64,000 nucleotides of DNA, from NCBI GenBank assembly GCA_037975125.1, contig CM075862.1:61232779-61296778 (forward strand), given 5' to 3'. The stretch comes from Latrodectus hesperus (Eukaryota > Arthropoda > Arachnida > Araneae > Theridiidae). The position numbers and the translations under genes are program-made. Under the pieces are notes generated by a model, which was not told the origin of the DNA, searched no databases, and saw only the letters and a list, made by a program, of their open reading frames with translations. Below, piece after piece: positions 1 through 12,381 of this stretch. How positions within the stretch are numbered: position 1 is the stretch's first letter; every line of letters starts with the position of its first letter.

Positions 1-1197
1 TATGCAATCTAACAGTATTAGGAAAGATCCTAGAGAGACTGATAATAGATAGTCTAAAACACCATCTCTACAAATCAAAATATTTACATCCGTGACAATT
101 CGGCTTCCACTCAAACAGATCCACAGATCATGCATTTCAAGCCATAACTAAAACAATAGCTGTAAATGAACAAAACGATTTTTATACAATACTCATTAAC
201 ATCAAAAAGCATTCGACTCATTTTACTGCCCAATATCTCAAAAATGAACTACTCTCTACAGAATGCCTAGCAAATATACTCCAAATTCCATTTCAATTTC
301 TAATAGACTGGGAATTTTTGGTTGTCCATGATAGTGGAGTAATAACGAAACAACATACAAAAGGCTACCCACAAGTTTCGATGGGTGACTCAATACTTTG
401 GAATGTCTATTGCTATAAAGTAACTTCCTTCAATTTACTATCTCATACTGAAATAGTTTTCTTCGCCGATGACAACCTATTCCTAATAAATGGGTAAACA
501 AGAAAACAACTACAAAGTAACAAAAACGAAACCCTAGCACTATTCTCTTCTCTTTGCAGCAATTTGGAACTAGAAATATCGTCATCCAAATCAAGCGCTA
601 TGTTACTAAGGAAAGGAAAAAAAGATCTTAAATCCAATCTCAAAACAATGCTAAACTTTTTAAATATATCACACACAAGGTCTCTAAACTACCTCAGCAT
701 TTAAATAGATACTAAACTTTCATTTTAACAACATATTCGCTGTCTAAAAGCAAAATTCATGCTCGTCTCACAAAGACTATAACATATGATAAGGCGAGAT
801 TGCAGACTAAAAGACAATTTACTAAAAATAATTAACCCATCAACAAAGGAAAGAATTATCTTATATGGTTCATCCTTCTGAGCATTACTAATGACAGCAA
901 GGAAAATAAAATAACTTCAAAGTCTTCAGAGCTTCACGTTACAAATAACCATATCATATAGAACAACTTCAACAATAACTTTAATTGTACTTTCAGAAAT
1001 TCCGCCAATTAGCATTTCATTACAATAAGAAGTTTTAAAAATAACCTTTCTCCAACTTAAGGAACATATCCAAATTGACAATGTGAATTTCGCTCCAGAT
1101 GCTTTTGAATCTTGGTACCACAAAGGCATCATCCCCACAGAAGCTAGATTGAAAGGAATTCACATTCTCCTATCACCAAAAATAATCAAGTAAATCT
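1..1197 (+). pseudogene. Degenerate non-LTR retrotransposon reverse transcriptase (LINE ORF2, 3' part)
   Basis: Conceptual translation of the plus strand gives a broken but recognisable LINE reverse transcriptase. In order: VLGKILERLI near 20-50, a QFGFHSNRSTDHAF segment near 98-145 (RT motif 2a), a KGYPQVSMGDSILWNVY segment near 360-410 (the usual GxPQGS..SP.LW..Y motif), and the catalytic-loop equivalent VFFADDNLFLIN near 455-490, which keeps the two Asp of the FADD box. Beyond it come thumb-like and C-terminal segments up to a region resembling the end of RNase H or tail domains near 1130-1195. Many stops and frameshifts make it non-functional. The 5' end lies outside the window. The clade is probably R1/jockey/LOA-like; clade assignment is inference. 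Confidence 0.82.
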
Positions 1198-1231
1198 GAA
1201 AATAATTATTATAGAGGCGGCTCCAAAATAA

Positions 1232-2119
1232 TTATTGATATAAGGGACAGTATTTGTTGTAAGCCATTTGGTGATAGTCGAAATTGGCTCCATTTTTAAT
1301 TGCCTCATAACAGTTTATGCAATTTGCTTTCCTGGAACTACAAATGCTGATTTTATGATCTTCACATTTTCCATAATAATTGTCTTTACATGGGCATGTT
1401 TTGAGTATTATGGTTGAAATCTTGGTATTTTAAGCATCTTCTTACGGTTAAAAATTTATCCATTCTGTATTTAACCAGTCCTAGATGTATAAAATTATTT
1501 TTTAAAATTTTATATAGCCAAGTTCCTTGGCATTTCTATTACATAATTCCATTTGTTTACCTCGATAAGTGTTTTAATCTTTTGTGTAACTTTTATTTTT
1601 GTTGATATTTTAAATTTGTTTAGGTATTCCTTTACGCTATTAATTATAAAATCTTCTATTATATTTTTGGTATGTTTAAAATAATGATTTTGGGGAGATA
1701 GTTTTTTTATCTTCCACTATCAAAATCTGGTTTTCCAGAGTTTCCTTTAATTTAATAGTATTATCCTTGGTCTTACATTTTATTTCGAAATAATTGTTCC
1801 TATTATGTATTCCTCTTGGCCTAATGATTTTTCCTATACTTTTGATTTTATCTTGTACAATATTGTCGCGCGTTATCTTTTTACACCATGATAGACATAT
1901 TTTTTGGAGAACTTGTCTACAAGAAAAAAGCGGTGTTTCTTGCGAGAAGCTTAAGGCGTTCGTAGTACTTAATCTTTCAGTTTTCTTGTTTAGGTCTTCA
2001 ATTTTTTGGTTTAATTCTGAGAGTAATTTAGTTTGTAAGCTCATCATATCTTCCTTCTGTTGTGTTACTGTATTAATAGAAATGGGCGACGGCAGCCTAC
2101 TTTGATTAGTCATTAACAT
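1232..2119 (-). pseudogene. Degenerate LINE ORF1 (gag-like, zinc-knuckle protein)
   Basis: On the minus strand an open stretch of 147 codons (2119 to 1676) begins with a coiled-coil-like segment rich in L, K, E and Q. It continues after frameshifts through a conserved-looking RRM/gag-like block containing FIHLGLVKYRMDKF (about 1420-1480) and RRCLKYQDFNH, then a run of damaged CCHC knuckles: GKCEDHKISIC, then CINC followed by H and C, ending at a stop at 1232-1234. One knuckle has Tyr in place of the first Cys, and there is a frameshift just before the knuckles. This is the C-terminal layout of ORF1 proteins of arthropod LINEs. It lies tail to tail with the plus-strand RT fragment, so the two are probably separate insertions or a rearrangement. 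Confidence 0.75.
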
Positions 2120-3049
2120 TTTGGCTAATATGGACAGCTTAATTTATTTGTTTAATGATTTCTTTCCTTTTAATACTTGGAAGATTAAATTTCTGTTTAG
2201 TACGAGAGTTTATAATTTTCCTTAGTTTTGTAAACATCATATTTAGTTATTCCTTTTAAAAAAGTTCATGCATGTTTTTTTACTTTGCTTTTGCTAAGAG
2301 TTACTGTCACTTTCATCCATAATTTGTCTAAAGTTTTTGCAGCTATATCATAACAGAACACGGTCCTTTTCCTCAATATTTCAAAAAATAAAGAAATCAG
2401 CAACAAACCTTTGCATGTGTAGAATGAAAGGCACGCCCCTCCTTCCATTACATAACAACCTGCAAAATAACGGAACAACAACACTAAAATATAATGCTCA
2501 ACAACCATTCTACAATTTCCTGGCTTACTGAATCCAAGACACCAGCAGACGAAATAAATTGATAGAAATTGGACTCCTTCTTAGTGCCAAGGAACTCGAA
2601 GTTTGCAAAAAAAACGATAACTCTTCCAACTCAAATAACAGAACAGTCAATAGAATCAGATAAAGTCTCTAACTATTAGTGAGTGTGAACAAATAAAATC
2701 AGCAACAAAAAAAGACAACATGTCAAATAAATCACAAATAATATTTCATTTGTAAATATAGAAAATCTCCAATTACTAATTTCTAGTATTCATATTTTAT
2801 ATTTTACTCCAGAAAATCTTTATAGTAAGTATTCAAATGCTATTTAAATCTTCATCTTTAATACTCTTTCTTAAATTCTTCCTTAAATATTATGTTTATA
2901 AATAAAATATGTAACGAACTGTGATGTGAAGGCCTGCTGCGTCAGGATCTCACAGGCTCTAAGGCCCCAACCATGTAGAAATTTTCTAGATAAAGAAATC
3001 TGACTAAGGTTCTCCGGAATGCTCTTATGACTTTCCGTGGGTTGCCACG
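2120..3049. other. Unassigned interval, no gene recognised
   Basis: The first half is a mix of short frames with no recognisable protein; a plus-strand stretch near 2340-2660 is somewhat less AT-rich and might be further LINE debris, but nothing in it can be named. The stretch 2920-3060 is distinctly GC-richer than its surroundings and leads directly into the 81-bp tandem duplication, suggesting an unclassified dispersed repeat. Confidence 0.4.
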
Positions 3050-3212
3050 TCCTTTGCTGTATATGGGAGGTCATAACCCATTAACCGAATGATACAATTT
3101 GGGAACCTCCCAAGCCAAATATTACAATATTCCTTTGTAGTAGATGGGAGGTCATAACCCATTAACCAAATGATACAATTTAGAAACCTCCGAAGCCAAA
3201 TATTACAATATT
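3050..3212 (+). repeat. Two-copy tandem duplication, 81-bp unit
   Basis: The segment starting with cctttgctgt/atatgggaggtc is repeated once with a period of 81 bp (3050-3130 and 3131-3212). Both copies carry the blocks GGGAGGTCATAACCCATTAA, AATGATACAATTT, AACCTCC and AAGCCAAATATTACAATATT, with a handful of substitutions. No coding potential is seen. It looks like an array nucleus or a fragment of a larger repeat family. Confidence 0.85.
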
Positions 3213-4889
3213 ATATTAGAAACTAATTTTTCGTTAAAGAATTACTGATTATTTTTTGTTTGAATATTTATACTTATTTGTTCAATATCTAAGCCTCTTG
3301 GGTATGGTATGCACAAAATCAAATTAAATTTTTTAACATGACAATATATTTGAAAACAGATTTATAATCCTTTTATAAAAGAAACTATGTTGGGTGATAA
3401 AAATAGTGACTCTTTATATTTATTGTTATTCATTTTTTATTAAAATGTTTTTTTTTTATTTCTTTAAGAGCAGAGTTTTGGTTTAGTTTAAAGAGAGTAA
3501 CCAATTCATTAGTTCATTAGCATATTTATTACCACACTCAGTAAATTTAAAAATGGAATTAAATTTAAAATTGTCAGTTGTTACATGTTGACACACAAAT
3601 TGATATGTCACGCGTGACGTGTGACTAACCAATTTTTCAAATGTACAAAAAATGATCATTTTCTTTCCATGTAAGTGAAATAGAATTTTTGTTAAAATTT
3701 TGGTAAGCAAGCACATTTTAAGTTAATTGTCATACGAATTTTTTTGCTCATAAAAATATGTGATTAAACTTTAATTTTTCCAATTTTTTTAACTGTTTGT
3801 CGTTATGAGAATGTCAGTTCTTTATTTTTTTAATTTTTAAAATGATAATAACTCAATGTAATTAATTAATGTGTTACATTGTAAAGAAATCATTTAATGT
3901 TTTATGCATTTGCATTAGTCTCTAAATTCCATACTTTGCTTTTTTCCATCATTGGATTTAATGCAATTGTAAATAGTTGTTTTTGCATATATAAATAAAG
4001 AAAATAATAATTTTCCTAAAAAAATTGAGCATTATATTGTAGCTTCGCTTTGAACTAATTAATTTTCAAAAACTCATAAAAAATTACAAATTTGTTTTCT
4101 TCCAGTTAAATTTCTGATTTTGAAGTATTTCCGATCATGCTTCAAAATTTTATTTTCTTGTCAATAGGGAGTGTTATACCAGAGGGCAAAATTACCTCTC
4201 TTATTTGTGTGACGTTAATTTTTATATATTAGATTTAGAATTACATAGCAGGAAGAAAACATTGAAACCTTTTGCGTTCGTTTTCACTAATATTCTTAAA
4301 AAGAAATACAAGTAAATTAACCATTTCCAGTAATTAACAGTTCTTACAAATGAAGCATTCCAAAACTTTAAATTTGAAATGTTTTGTACAACGAATATTA
4401 ATTTGAGAAACAAATTTTGTAAATAAACTCTTTCAATAAATGAACTAATTTAGAGTTACTGTATTAATATAAATCTTAAATTATTAAAAAGAATTATTAG
4501 GTAAGATAAAAAATAAAATTCAGAATTTTTTAATATATTTCTCACTATTACATATTTTATTTATTGAGTGCGCGACACAACTGTTTTCATTGAAATAAAG
4601 ATATAATGAGCTGTATAGTGAACAGATTAGTTAAATGCATACTATATATATTTAAATGGTTTAATTTAGTATTCAATTCACTTTTCTAAGACATTGAAAA
4701 TTGTGATTATTCAATTTTGAGTTTTTAATGAAGCACATTTTTGCAGCGCCTTACAATTGTTGAAGTTAATACATTTTTCATTCGGGTTTTTTTTTTTTTT
4801 TAAGATTATATATTTTATGGAAACCATCATTCAAAAATTATACATTTATTATTTATATACATTCAAACTTGTTTTCGTGTGGTGGATTC
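3213..4889. other. AT-rich non-coding interval
   Basis: Very AT-rich DNA with poly(T)/poly(A) runs (for example near 3440 and 4785) and no convincing coding frame, splice pair or element terminus seen. Confidence 0.6.
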
Positions 4890-5012
4890 CAAGCTGGTAG
4901 CCAAATGGTTAGTGCTCCTACCTACGGTCCAACAATTCGTGGGTTCGAATCCCATCTAGGGCTTCGATGTTCGTAGAGGTTCGGAATCCCTTTAAGCCGT
5001 AAGCCTCGTGAG
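4890..5012 (+). repeat. tRNA-derived SINE (family 1), plus orientation
   Basis: Contains RNA polymerase III type 2 internal promoter boxes: an A box in TAGCCAAATGGTTAGTGC (about 4910) and a perfect B box in GGGTTCGAATCCC (about 4949). The spacing is tRNA-like, but the acceptor and anticodon stems do not close as in a functional tRNA. Homology to the copy near 14290-14443 continues past the tRNA-like part (GATGTT.GTA..GG.TCGGAATCC), which is the mark of a SINE body and not of a tRNA gene. No target duplication was identified. Confidence 0.75.
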
Positions 5013-5654
5013 CAAAAAATGACCATTAAGCTACAAACAACAATTCATGCTGTTGATAGAGGTTGCATAAAAAAAATTACTCAAAACTTCACGAGTACGG
5101 CTGCAAAAAATAGCTTTTGCAACACACAATTAATAAGTATTTTTTATGCTGTGAATAGAGTTAAGATAAAAGTCTTATGTAAAAAATAAAACTCAAAATA
5201 TTACAAAATAACTAAGAATCGCTTTTTTCAAATATTTTAAAAAGATAAATATGGTGAGAGGAAAAAACTACATGGAACAGTACAAAACTAGGGACTCGAA
5301 GGAACTGGATACAATTATATAATTTGCACTGGGGTAACACTTTATTTGTAATGCAATTGACTCAGGCAATACTTATATAATACTTAAATATTCAGGCAAT
5401 ACTTGTAATGATGATGAAATACATAAGAAAAATCAAAAAAACTGTAAGTCTGATCAAGGCATTTTATTTTTTTATTGATAATTTCGTCAGTTATATGTTC
5501 TAATTTCCTTTAAAAATTTTATATACCTCACAAATACACTGATCAAAACAATTAAAAGTTACTGAGGTTGTGGCTTGATTTCGCCCCTGGAGGATTGCTT
5601 AGGGCGCTGATAAATTATTGACAGGCGTAGTAAACTATGATGAACCCTGTTAGC
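5013..5654. other. AT-rich non-coding interval
   Basis: No gene seen. The first 150 bases may be the 3' body of the SINE just upstream. Confidence 0.5.
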
Positions 5655-6060
5655 TATACCGGAGGTAGTTTAACTACCGAACACCCATGCCTGACAGATC
5701 TCCGTAGGATAGCAGCCAGACTAAATGGGATACCAACCAGAGCTAAATCAGTCCTCTACCTCTATGTGCTCTGGTCTCGTGACTAACAAAGGCTACAACT
5801 TTTCCTCATCCATGAAGCTCACGGCTTTAATAGACAGGAACAAACTACTCTCGCCAGCTTTCGAAGTGGTCACCTCAGATCATTAAAATTTTCTGAGGGC
5901 ACCAAAATTTTCGAGACCTGTACTTACTGTTTCGCGGAACAAGCTACGGCAGAACACATCCTTGAGTGCCTGGGGCTAATCCAAGCATGATTTATACAAC
6001 GATCCTATGATGATGCTAGATATTTTGGGGGAGTTTAAGTTTATGTTGTTGTTACTTATC
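5655..6060 (+). pseudogene. LINE 3'-terminal fragment: RNase H-distal zinc-binding tail
   Basis: The plus-strand translation from about 5815 reads Q-TTLASFRSGHLRSLKF, then FETCTYCFAEQATAEHILEC, then LGL and a stop. This is the C-x2-C ... H-x4-C tail, preceded by an LxxxRSGH motif, that closes the ORF2 of many arthropod LINEs. The upstream part (5655-5810) is similarly GC-rich relative to flanking DNA and gives broken frames, so it is probably the decayed RNase H region. Stops and frameshifts rule out function. Confidence 0.7.
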
Positions 6061-6063
6061 TCA

Positions 6064-6088
6064 AGTTGTCTAGCTAGGCTAGACAACT
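6064..6088. repeat. Perfect short palindrome (11-bp arms, 3-nt loop)
   Basis: AGTTGTCTAGC, then TAG, then GCTAGACAACT: the arms are exact reverse complements. It lies just downstream of the LINE tail. Confidence 0.9.
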
Positions 6089-6888
6089 CCCATAAAACCA
6101 AAAATATTCAAAATGTCTAAAAAATGTGATGGGTCCCGTTTAAGTTTATGGACCTGGTCAAGCGCTGTTGTTCATGCAACAACAACAACATGATGTAAAA
6201 ATGACGTTTGCTAGGCAAAAGAAAGTCGTTTTCTTGATCATTTGAGTACAAAAGGAAAAAAACACAATTTGTGCAAATGAGAAAAAGATAAAAAAACATG
6301 TTTCTGTAAAAGAAAATGGTAAGAAAGTCGTTTTTAGCAGAAGCTTTTACCCCAGACACCCAGGAATGTTGAACACCTTTGAAGCATCGAGTCAATGTGG
6401 ATATTAATGAGGGGTTGAACTATTCTGTCTCACTCTCCAAAAGAACTCTTACCATTTCTTGGTGAGATTATAAAAGTGGTAGGAGTTTAGAAACTCGTCT
6501 ACCTAGAATGTCCCAAATATTGGGGGTTGATTTCCGTATTTTACACTGGACATTTCATGCATGTTTCCTTTCTCCAAAAGGAAAGCATTCGCCGAATTAG
6601 AACGTCGTGGCCTGCCCTTGTCAGCCCTTAACAAGAAGTTGTATCCAATTTCTGCAGCATATATATATAAGGGACTATCATAAATCTGAGTATCTCATTG
6701 TAAAACTTTTGAATAAGTATTTGCATAAAATCTAATTTTAATTTTGTTCTTACTAAATGGCAACCGTACTTATAACAGATTTGTATTTTTTAATGACTTT
6801 CAACTGTCTCAGAGAATTTAGTTTGCATGGATTTTTAAGAATTATATTTGGAACTTGAAATATTGCTCATATAAGTGAAGTCTTGTCT
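6089..6888. other. Unassigned interval
   Basis: Contains a short AAC trinucleotide run near 6177-6190 and a moderately GC-rich stretch (6360-6660) that looks like repeat-derived DNA but yields no recognisable protein or element ends. Confidence 0.4.
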
Positions 6889-7050
6889 TCATATCTCATA
6901 CTTATATCGGTGCCCAGTCAGAGCTCCATTTCGGATGACATGGAGATTGGTGCGCTTATCAATGGAGGTGCCAGCACAGACCATCATGCCAAATATGACA
7001 CTTTCGTGCATCATGGGTTGTGGTAGCTCCAACAGCTCTGAAGGAAACAA
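6889..7050 (-). pseudogene. Tc1-like transposase fragment
   Basis: The minus strand reads GMMVCAGTSIDKRTNLHV followed by IRNGALTGHRY and then loses similarity. This corresponds to the MVWAGI...G.T.LH...NG.LT..RY block between the first two catalytic Asp of Tc1/Tc3-type transposases. The codon for the usual Trp of MVWAG is Cys here. Only about 40 codons survive, with neither terminal repeats nor the catalytic residues, so this is a scrap of a separate Tc1 family. Confidence 0.72.
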
Positions 7051-8520
<1,470 letters not shown>

Positions 8521-8825
8521 CAGTATGTCCACTAAAGTCCCTTGCCACCCTCTTAACTTCGGAACGGCTTACTATATTTATAAAAGTAATGTCTATGTAT
8601 AGTAAAGTAGCCATGCGCTACCGAATGAAACAGACTACTGCGCCACCTGGTGGGAAACTGCGGAGTTAGCATTCTTATCTTGAAAACGGAACGAGATAGA
8701 GAGAAAAAGTGATATACAAAGTTGTAGAGCATCCTCGATTTAGTACGAAAAGATACCTTGTAGGCATTAATGTGAAGAATACAACGGTTAAAACGCGCAT
8801 TTGTTGTTTCGTGCTGTGACGTGAC
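8521..8825 (+). repeat. Left terminal inverted repeat of the DD41D element
   Basis: About 305 bp, mirrored by 10159-10466. It includes a GCGCCACCTGGTGG block and a CTTGAAAACGGAACGAGAT block. The frameshifted transposase reading frame ends inside it, so the same residues (ARNNKCAF) also appear in a spurious plus-strand frame in the right repeat. Confidence 0.9.
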
Positions 8826-8872
8826 AAAACGATCTAAGAAAGAAAAAATACAAATAGTTATAACAATATACT

Positions 8873-9944
8873 TTATTTAAGATGTTCAAACTTCTCACCG
8901 TCATCTGCAATGCAATTTGAATCCTTGCTTGAAGATCACGTTGCACACGTTGAAGCATACAGCGTGACACATTGGAACACGCGACCGTAATGTGTCGTTT
9001 AAGGTCCTGCAATTTTTGTGGAGGGGTCGCATACACCTGCTGTTTCAAGTATCCCCACAGGAAAAAGTCCAGTGGAGTCAGATCAGGAGAACGTGGAGGC
9101 CACTCTTCGAAACCACCATACCCTATTATTTGGTTGCCAAATTCCTTGACGAGGTACTGCTTCACTGGAGTTGTCTTGTGAGCAGGCGTGCCGTCATGTT
9201 GAAACCACAGATTCTTAAGATTAAACAACGACAGGTTCTGGTTCCCCACAAAATCGGGTACTACCTTCTGTAGCAATTGTAAATATCGTGCACCCGTTAA
9301 CGTGCCATTATAAAATATTGGTCCTATCAGCTTGTTATTATAAATTGCACACCAAACGTTAATAGCATACCGCATTTGATGTCGAACGTCGACGAAACAT
9401 TTAGGATTTTCCAGCGCCCAGTAATGGATGCTTTGCCTATTGTATGTGCCATTCCGTGAAAAGCATGCCTCATTCGTCCATATTATATCTGCCAATAATG
9501 TTGGCTGGACCTGTATCTGATTCATGACGAAGTTGCACCATATATAGCGTCGCTCGGCATCCCCGTCCACTAAAACCTGTTCAGGCGTTGGTCGGTATGG
9601 ATGAGCACCTGATTCGCTTAGGATTTTCCAAACCTGACTTTTGGAGAGACCACAGTGTTGACTGATCTCTCTTATGCTGCATTTCGGATATGCAAGGGCA
9701 TATGCTAATACCTCATCCGGTTGAACTTGCCGTCCTACCTTAGCTGGTCTGCCAGATCGAGTTGGACTAGTAATGCAACCTGTCTCCCTTAAAAATTTAG
9801 AACAGTTAAGATGGTTTGATAAGAAGAATACGGGCCTGCTGGGAAACGTTGGCTGTACAACCTTGCTGCTGATCGTGTCTTGCACCGACATTCCCCGTAC
9901 AGTAAAACCATCTCACAATACTCAGCTTTGGAATACTCAGCCAT
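8873..9944 (-). pseudogene. DD41D-type Tc1/mariner transposase, frameshifted and D1-mutated
   Basis: The long minus-strand frame 9891-8788 contains the helix-turn-helix region (SIREISQHCGLSKSQVWKIL), WTNEACFSRNG, QHDGTPAH and WPPRSPDLTPLDFFLWGYLK. The second and third acidic residues are D233 and D275 of that frame, separated by exactly 41 residues, the DD41D spacing reported for rosa/Visitor-type groups. The first acidic position, normally D in TDEACF, is Asn (codon at 9472-9474), so catalysis is predicted lost. The true N-terminus is in another frame: ATG at 9944 starts MAEYSKAEYCEMVLLYGE, joining the long frame by a frameshift near 9845. A second shift near 8920 moves the natural C-terminus (DDGEKFEHLK, stop 8873-8875) out of frame, so the visible frame runs on into the left inverted repeat. 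Confidence 0.88.
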
Positions 9945-10158
9945 GACCATGAACATCAACATACTACAGCCCCAAGAAGAAGTCTCTTTTATAGCTGTCT
10001 CAGGTGAACCGGCGTGACGTTTCTAACGTATTTGCATACTTCATACAAACTGTTGGAATTATTTTTAATACTTCCGTTCTTCCCATTTCGAAATAAAAGC
10101 GAAAAATGTAATCACGAAAACTATTTTTTGTTTTTTCAAATATGCACACGTATGATGT

Positions 10159-10463
10159 GCCACGTAATAGCACGAAATAACAAATGCGCGTTTTAACCGT
10201 TATATTATTCATAATAATGCCTACAAGGTATATTTTCGTACTAAATCGAGAATGCTCTACAACTTTGTGAATAACTTTTTTTACCTATCTCGTTCCGTTT
10301 TCGAGATATGAACGCTAACTCCACAATTTTCCACCAGGTGGCGCAGTAGGTGGTTTCATTCAGTAGCGGATGGTTACTTTACTATCCCTAGACACCACTT
10401 TTATGAATATAAGCAGCAGCCGTTCCGAAGTTAAGAGGGTGGCAAGGGATTTTAGTGGATATA

Positions 10464-10466
<3 letters not shown>
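10159..10466 (-). repeat. Right terminal inverted repeat of the DD41D element
   Basis: Reverse complement of the left repeat with moderate divergence; ends at the TA at 10467-10468. Confidence 0.9.

Positions 10467-10556
<90 letters not shown>
10467..10556. repeat. (TA)n microsatellite, about 90 bp
   Basis: Pure TA repeat abutting the right end of the DD41D element, the other half of the array into which the element apparently inserted. Confidence 0.97.
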
Positions 10557-10559
<3 letters not shown>

Positions 10560-10640
10560 ATCCATGTCAAAACAAATTGAACCTATATTCTTGAAAAAGT
10601 ATTTCTTTATATTTACTTGCAAATTTACTTATTATTATTA

Positions 10641-10691
10641 GTTGATCTGTGCATAGCATACAATAGATTGTTATGCTATACACAGATCAAC
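10641..10691. repeat. Near-perfect hairpin (20-bp arms)
   Basis: Left arm GTTGATCTGTGCATAGCATA (10641-10660) and right arm TATGCTATACACAGATCAAC (10672-10691) are reverse complements with one mismatch; the loop is 11 nt. Confidence 0.9.
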
Positions 10692-10961
10692 CTGGGAAAT
10701 ATTACCTAAAATAATTTTCATACTTTTGAATTTTTATATCGGAAAATTAATCTATAATGAACCAAGTTACAAATATGTTTTTAAATAACGAGGGAAAGTC
10801 TTATGCAGACATTCAATAAATTATCTTTCGCTATTATTTTAGAACAAATCTTGGTATTTTTTGTCATGAATTGATATTTCTGTCCAAGTATCTAGTAAGT
10901 TATTTGGAGTATATTCATTTAAAAATAATGAGTTTTCTAACACAGAAGATAAAAGCTTATA

Positions 10962-11444
10962 CAGGGTGTCCAGAAAAGGACTCCCTGATTTCAAAATTAA
11001 ATATCTCGAAAACAAAGATAGATAGAGGAATGCAGTAAAAGGTATGTTTATTGTGAAAGCTGTAAGAATTTTACACAGCAATTTGAAATAATAGTTACAA
11101 AAGCTGCTAATAGATGGCACTGTACAATATACAGCTCAAATCAGCATACATAAATGAAATAATTGTTTGAAAACATTCTTTGCAAAAAATCACATCACAA
11201 TGTTTTCAACGCTAACCTCCTATCACGCTTCAATAGTTGGACTTCGGATAACTATTTACACTAAATATTAAGTATGGGGATTACAGCGCCATCTGTTTGC
11301 AACTTTTGTAACTATTATTTCAAACTGATGTATTATATTCTTACAGTTTTTACTATAAACATACCGTTTACTGCATTCCTCTATCGATCTTCGTTTTCGA
11401 GATATTTAATTTTGAAATCAGGGAGTCCTTTTCTGGACACTCTG
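10962..11444. mobile_element. MITE with ~160-bp terminal inverted repeats and TA target duplication
   Basis: The 483-bp segment starts CAGGGTGTCCAGAAAAGGAC and ends with its inverted counterpart CTTTTCTGGACACTCTG, flanked by TA at 10960-10961 and 11445-11446. The inverted repeats extend over 10962-11122 and 11283-11444 with about one difference per 8-10 bases, leaving roughly 160 bp of unique centre without coding potential. The terminus CAG..TGTCCA and an internal ATATCTCGAAAAC word are shared with the DD41D element just upstream, suggesting mobilisation by a related transposase. Confidence 0.9.
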
Positions 11445-11798
11445 TATGTTAAGCGTATAAATAAAATAACATTTAAATGGGAAATGAAGAGTGATATAAT
11501 TCTCATTGCCAAAGAAACATGTAAATGTATACTCCTGTATAACCATAAAAGATAACTGTAAAACCATAAAAGAAAAAATCTTTTTTTCGGTTTCTGCGCT
11601 AATCGTTTCTTAGGTAATTATTGAAATATACTCAATTTTTGAATGATATGAAGTTGTCAACAAGATACAACAGTATAAAACAAATGTTCAACCTAATTTA
11701 AAAGCAAACAGGAATTTTAAGCAATTTTCATTAACTTGTAATCAATGACTAACATAATTTTAAAAAATACTAAAAAGATTCTAGAAAAATACCAAAAA

Positions 11799-11849
11799 GA
11801 TTTGAATTTAGTTCGACAAATTTAAAATTTGTCGAATTGAATTCAAATC
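11799..11849. repeat. 51-bp near-perfect palindrome (25-bp arms, 1-nt centre)
   Basis: The arms at 11799-11823 and 11825-11849 are reverse complements with two mismatches around a single central A. The inner 12 bp per arm (TTCGACAAATTT) are exact. It lies in anonymous AT-rich DNA. Confidence 0.9.
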
Positions 11850-12376
11850 AATTTAAACTTTTTTGGAAATTATATGTCAAATACTGATGATGTATCTCAT
11901 ACTTTAACAAGTTTTGAATCCAACAAAAATATTGCTTCAAGGATTAATTTTATATTATGAAAAATGAAAGGAATGCATTATTTCCACTTTCTCTCTCTCT
12001 TGTGCGATTAAATTGACTCATGGTTTTCATTTATGCTCACACACTTAGAAATTAAATTTTTCTTACTAATCTAGTGCGTGAAAACCTTTATCATTTTTCG
12101 AATACCATTTCTGATATTAGCAAGGAAAAATTATGTTTTTGTGGTTAAAATTTTTGTTTTGAAACCTATATTAAAGTCGGCGATTTCACTAACAATTAGA
12201 ACTCAGTTGGTAATCTTCCATTGATATTTCAAATAATTTTCCATTTACAATCAATCTCAAATAAATGTTTTTGCTCAGTTCACTTCAAATATTTAGGATA
12301 TTTTAGTTACTTTCTTGATAATGAAATTCTTTGATTCAGTGTATTTTATACAAATAAATATATGAAAAAATACATT
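11850..12376. other. AT-rich non-coding interval
   Basis: No gene or element terminus seen between the palindrome and the solo LTR. Confidence 0.6.
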
Positions 12377-12381
12377 ATAAA

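Larger units (their letters stand above)
8521..10466 (-). mobile_element. Tc1/mariner-superfamily element with ~305-bp terminal inverted repeats
   Basis: The element begins CAGTATGTCCACTAAAGTCC and ends with the matching inverted sequence ...TTTTAGTGGATATACTG, flanked by TA on each side (8519-8520 and 10467-10468), the target duplication of this superfamily. Inverted similarity continues for about 305 bp (8521-8825 against 10159-10466) with scattered substitutions and small indels, much longer than ordinary Tc1 or mariner repeats. The interior encodes a minus-strand transposase with DD41D spacing, broken by frameshifts. Total length is 1946 bp. It sits within (TA)n, so it probably inserted into an existing microsatellite. 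Confidence 0.92.

Noticed and set aside
3050..3212. CRISPR-like or satellite array
   Set aside because: Only two adjacent 81-bp units with no spacer structure; a simple tandem duplication in a eukaryotic genome.
4890..4975. Possible functional tRNA gene
   Set aside because: B box is perfect but stems do not close, and homology to 14290-14443 extends beyond the tRNA-like part.
10000..10212. Short frames whose ends match the transposase C-terminus
   Set aside because: They are read from the right inverted repeat of the DD41D element and mirror the run-on end of the frameshifted transposase.
10839..11555. Two similar ~93-codon frames, one on each strand, at 10839-11120 and 11274-11555
   Set aside because: Their similarity arises because both translate the inverted repeats of the MITE; no known domain and no independent coding evidence.
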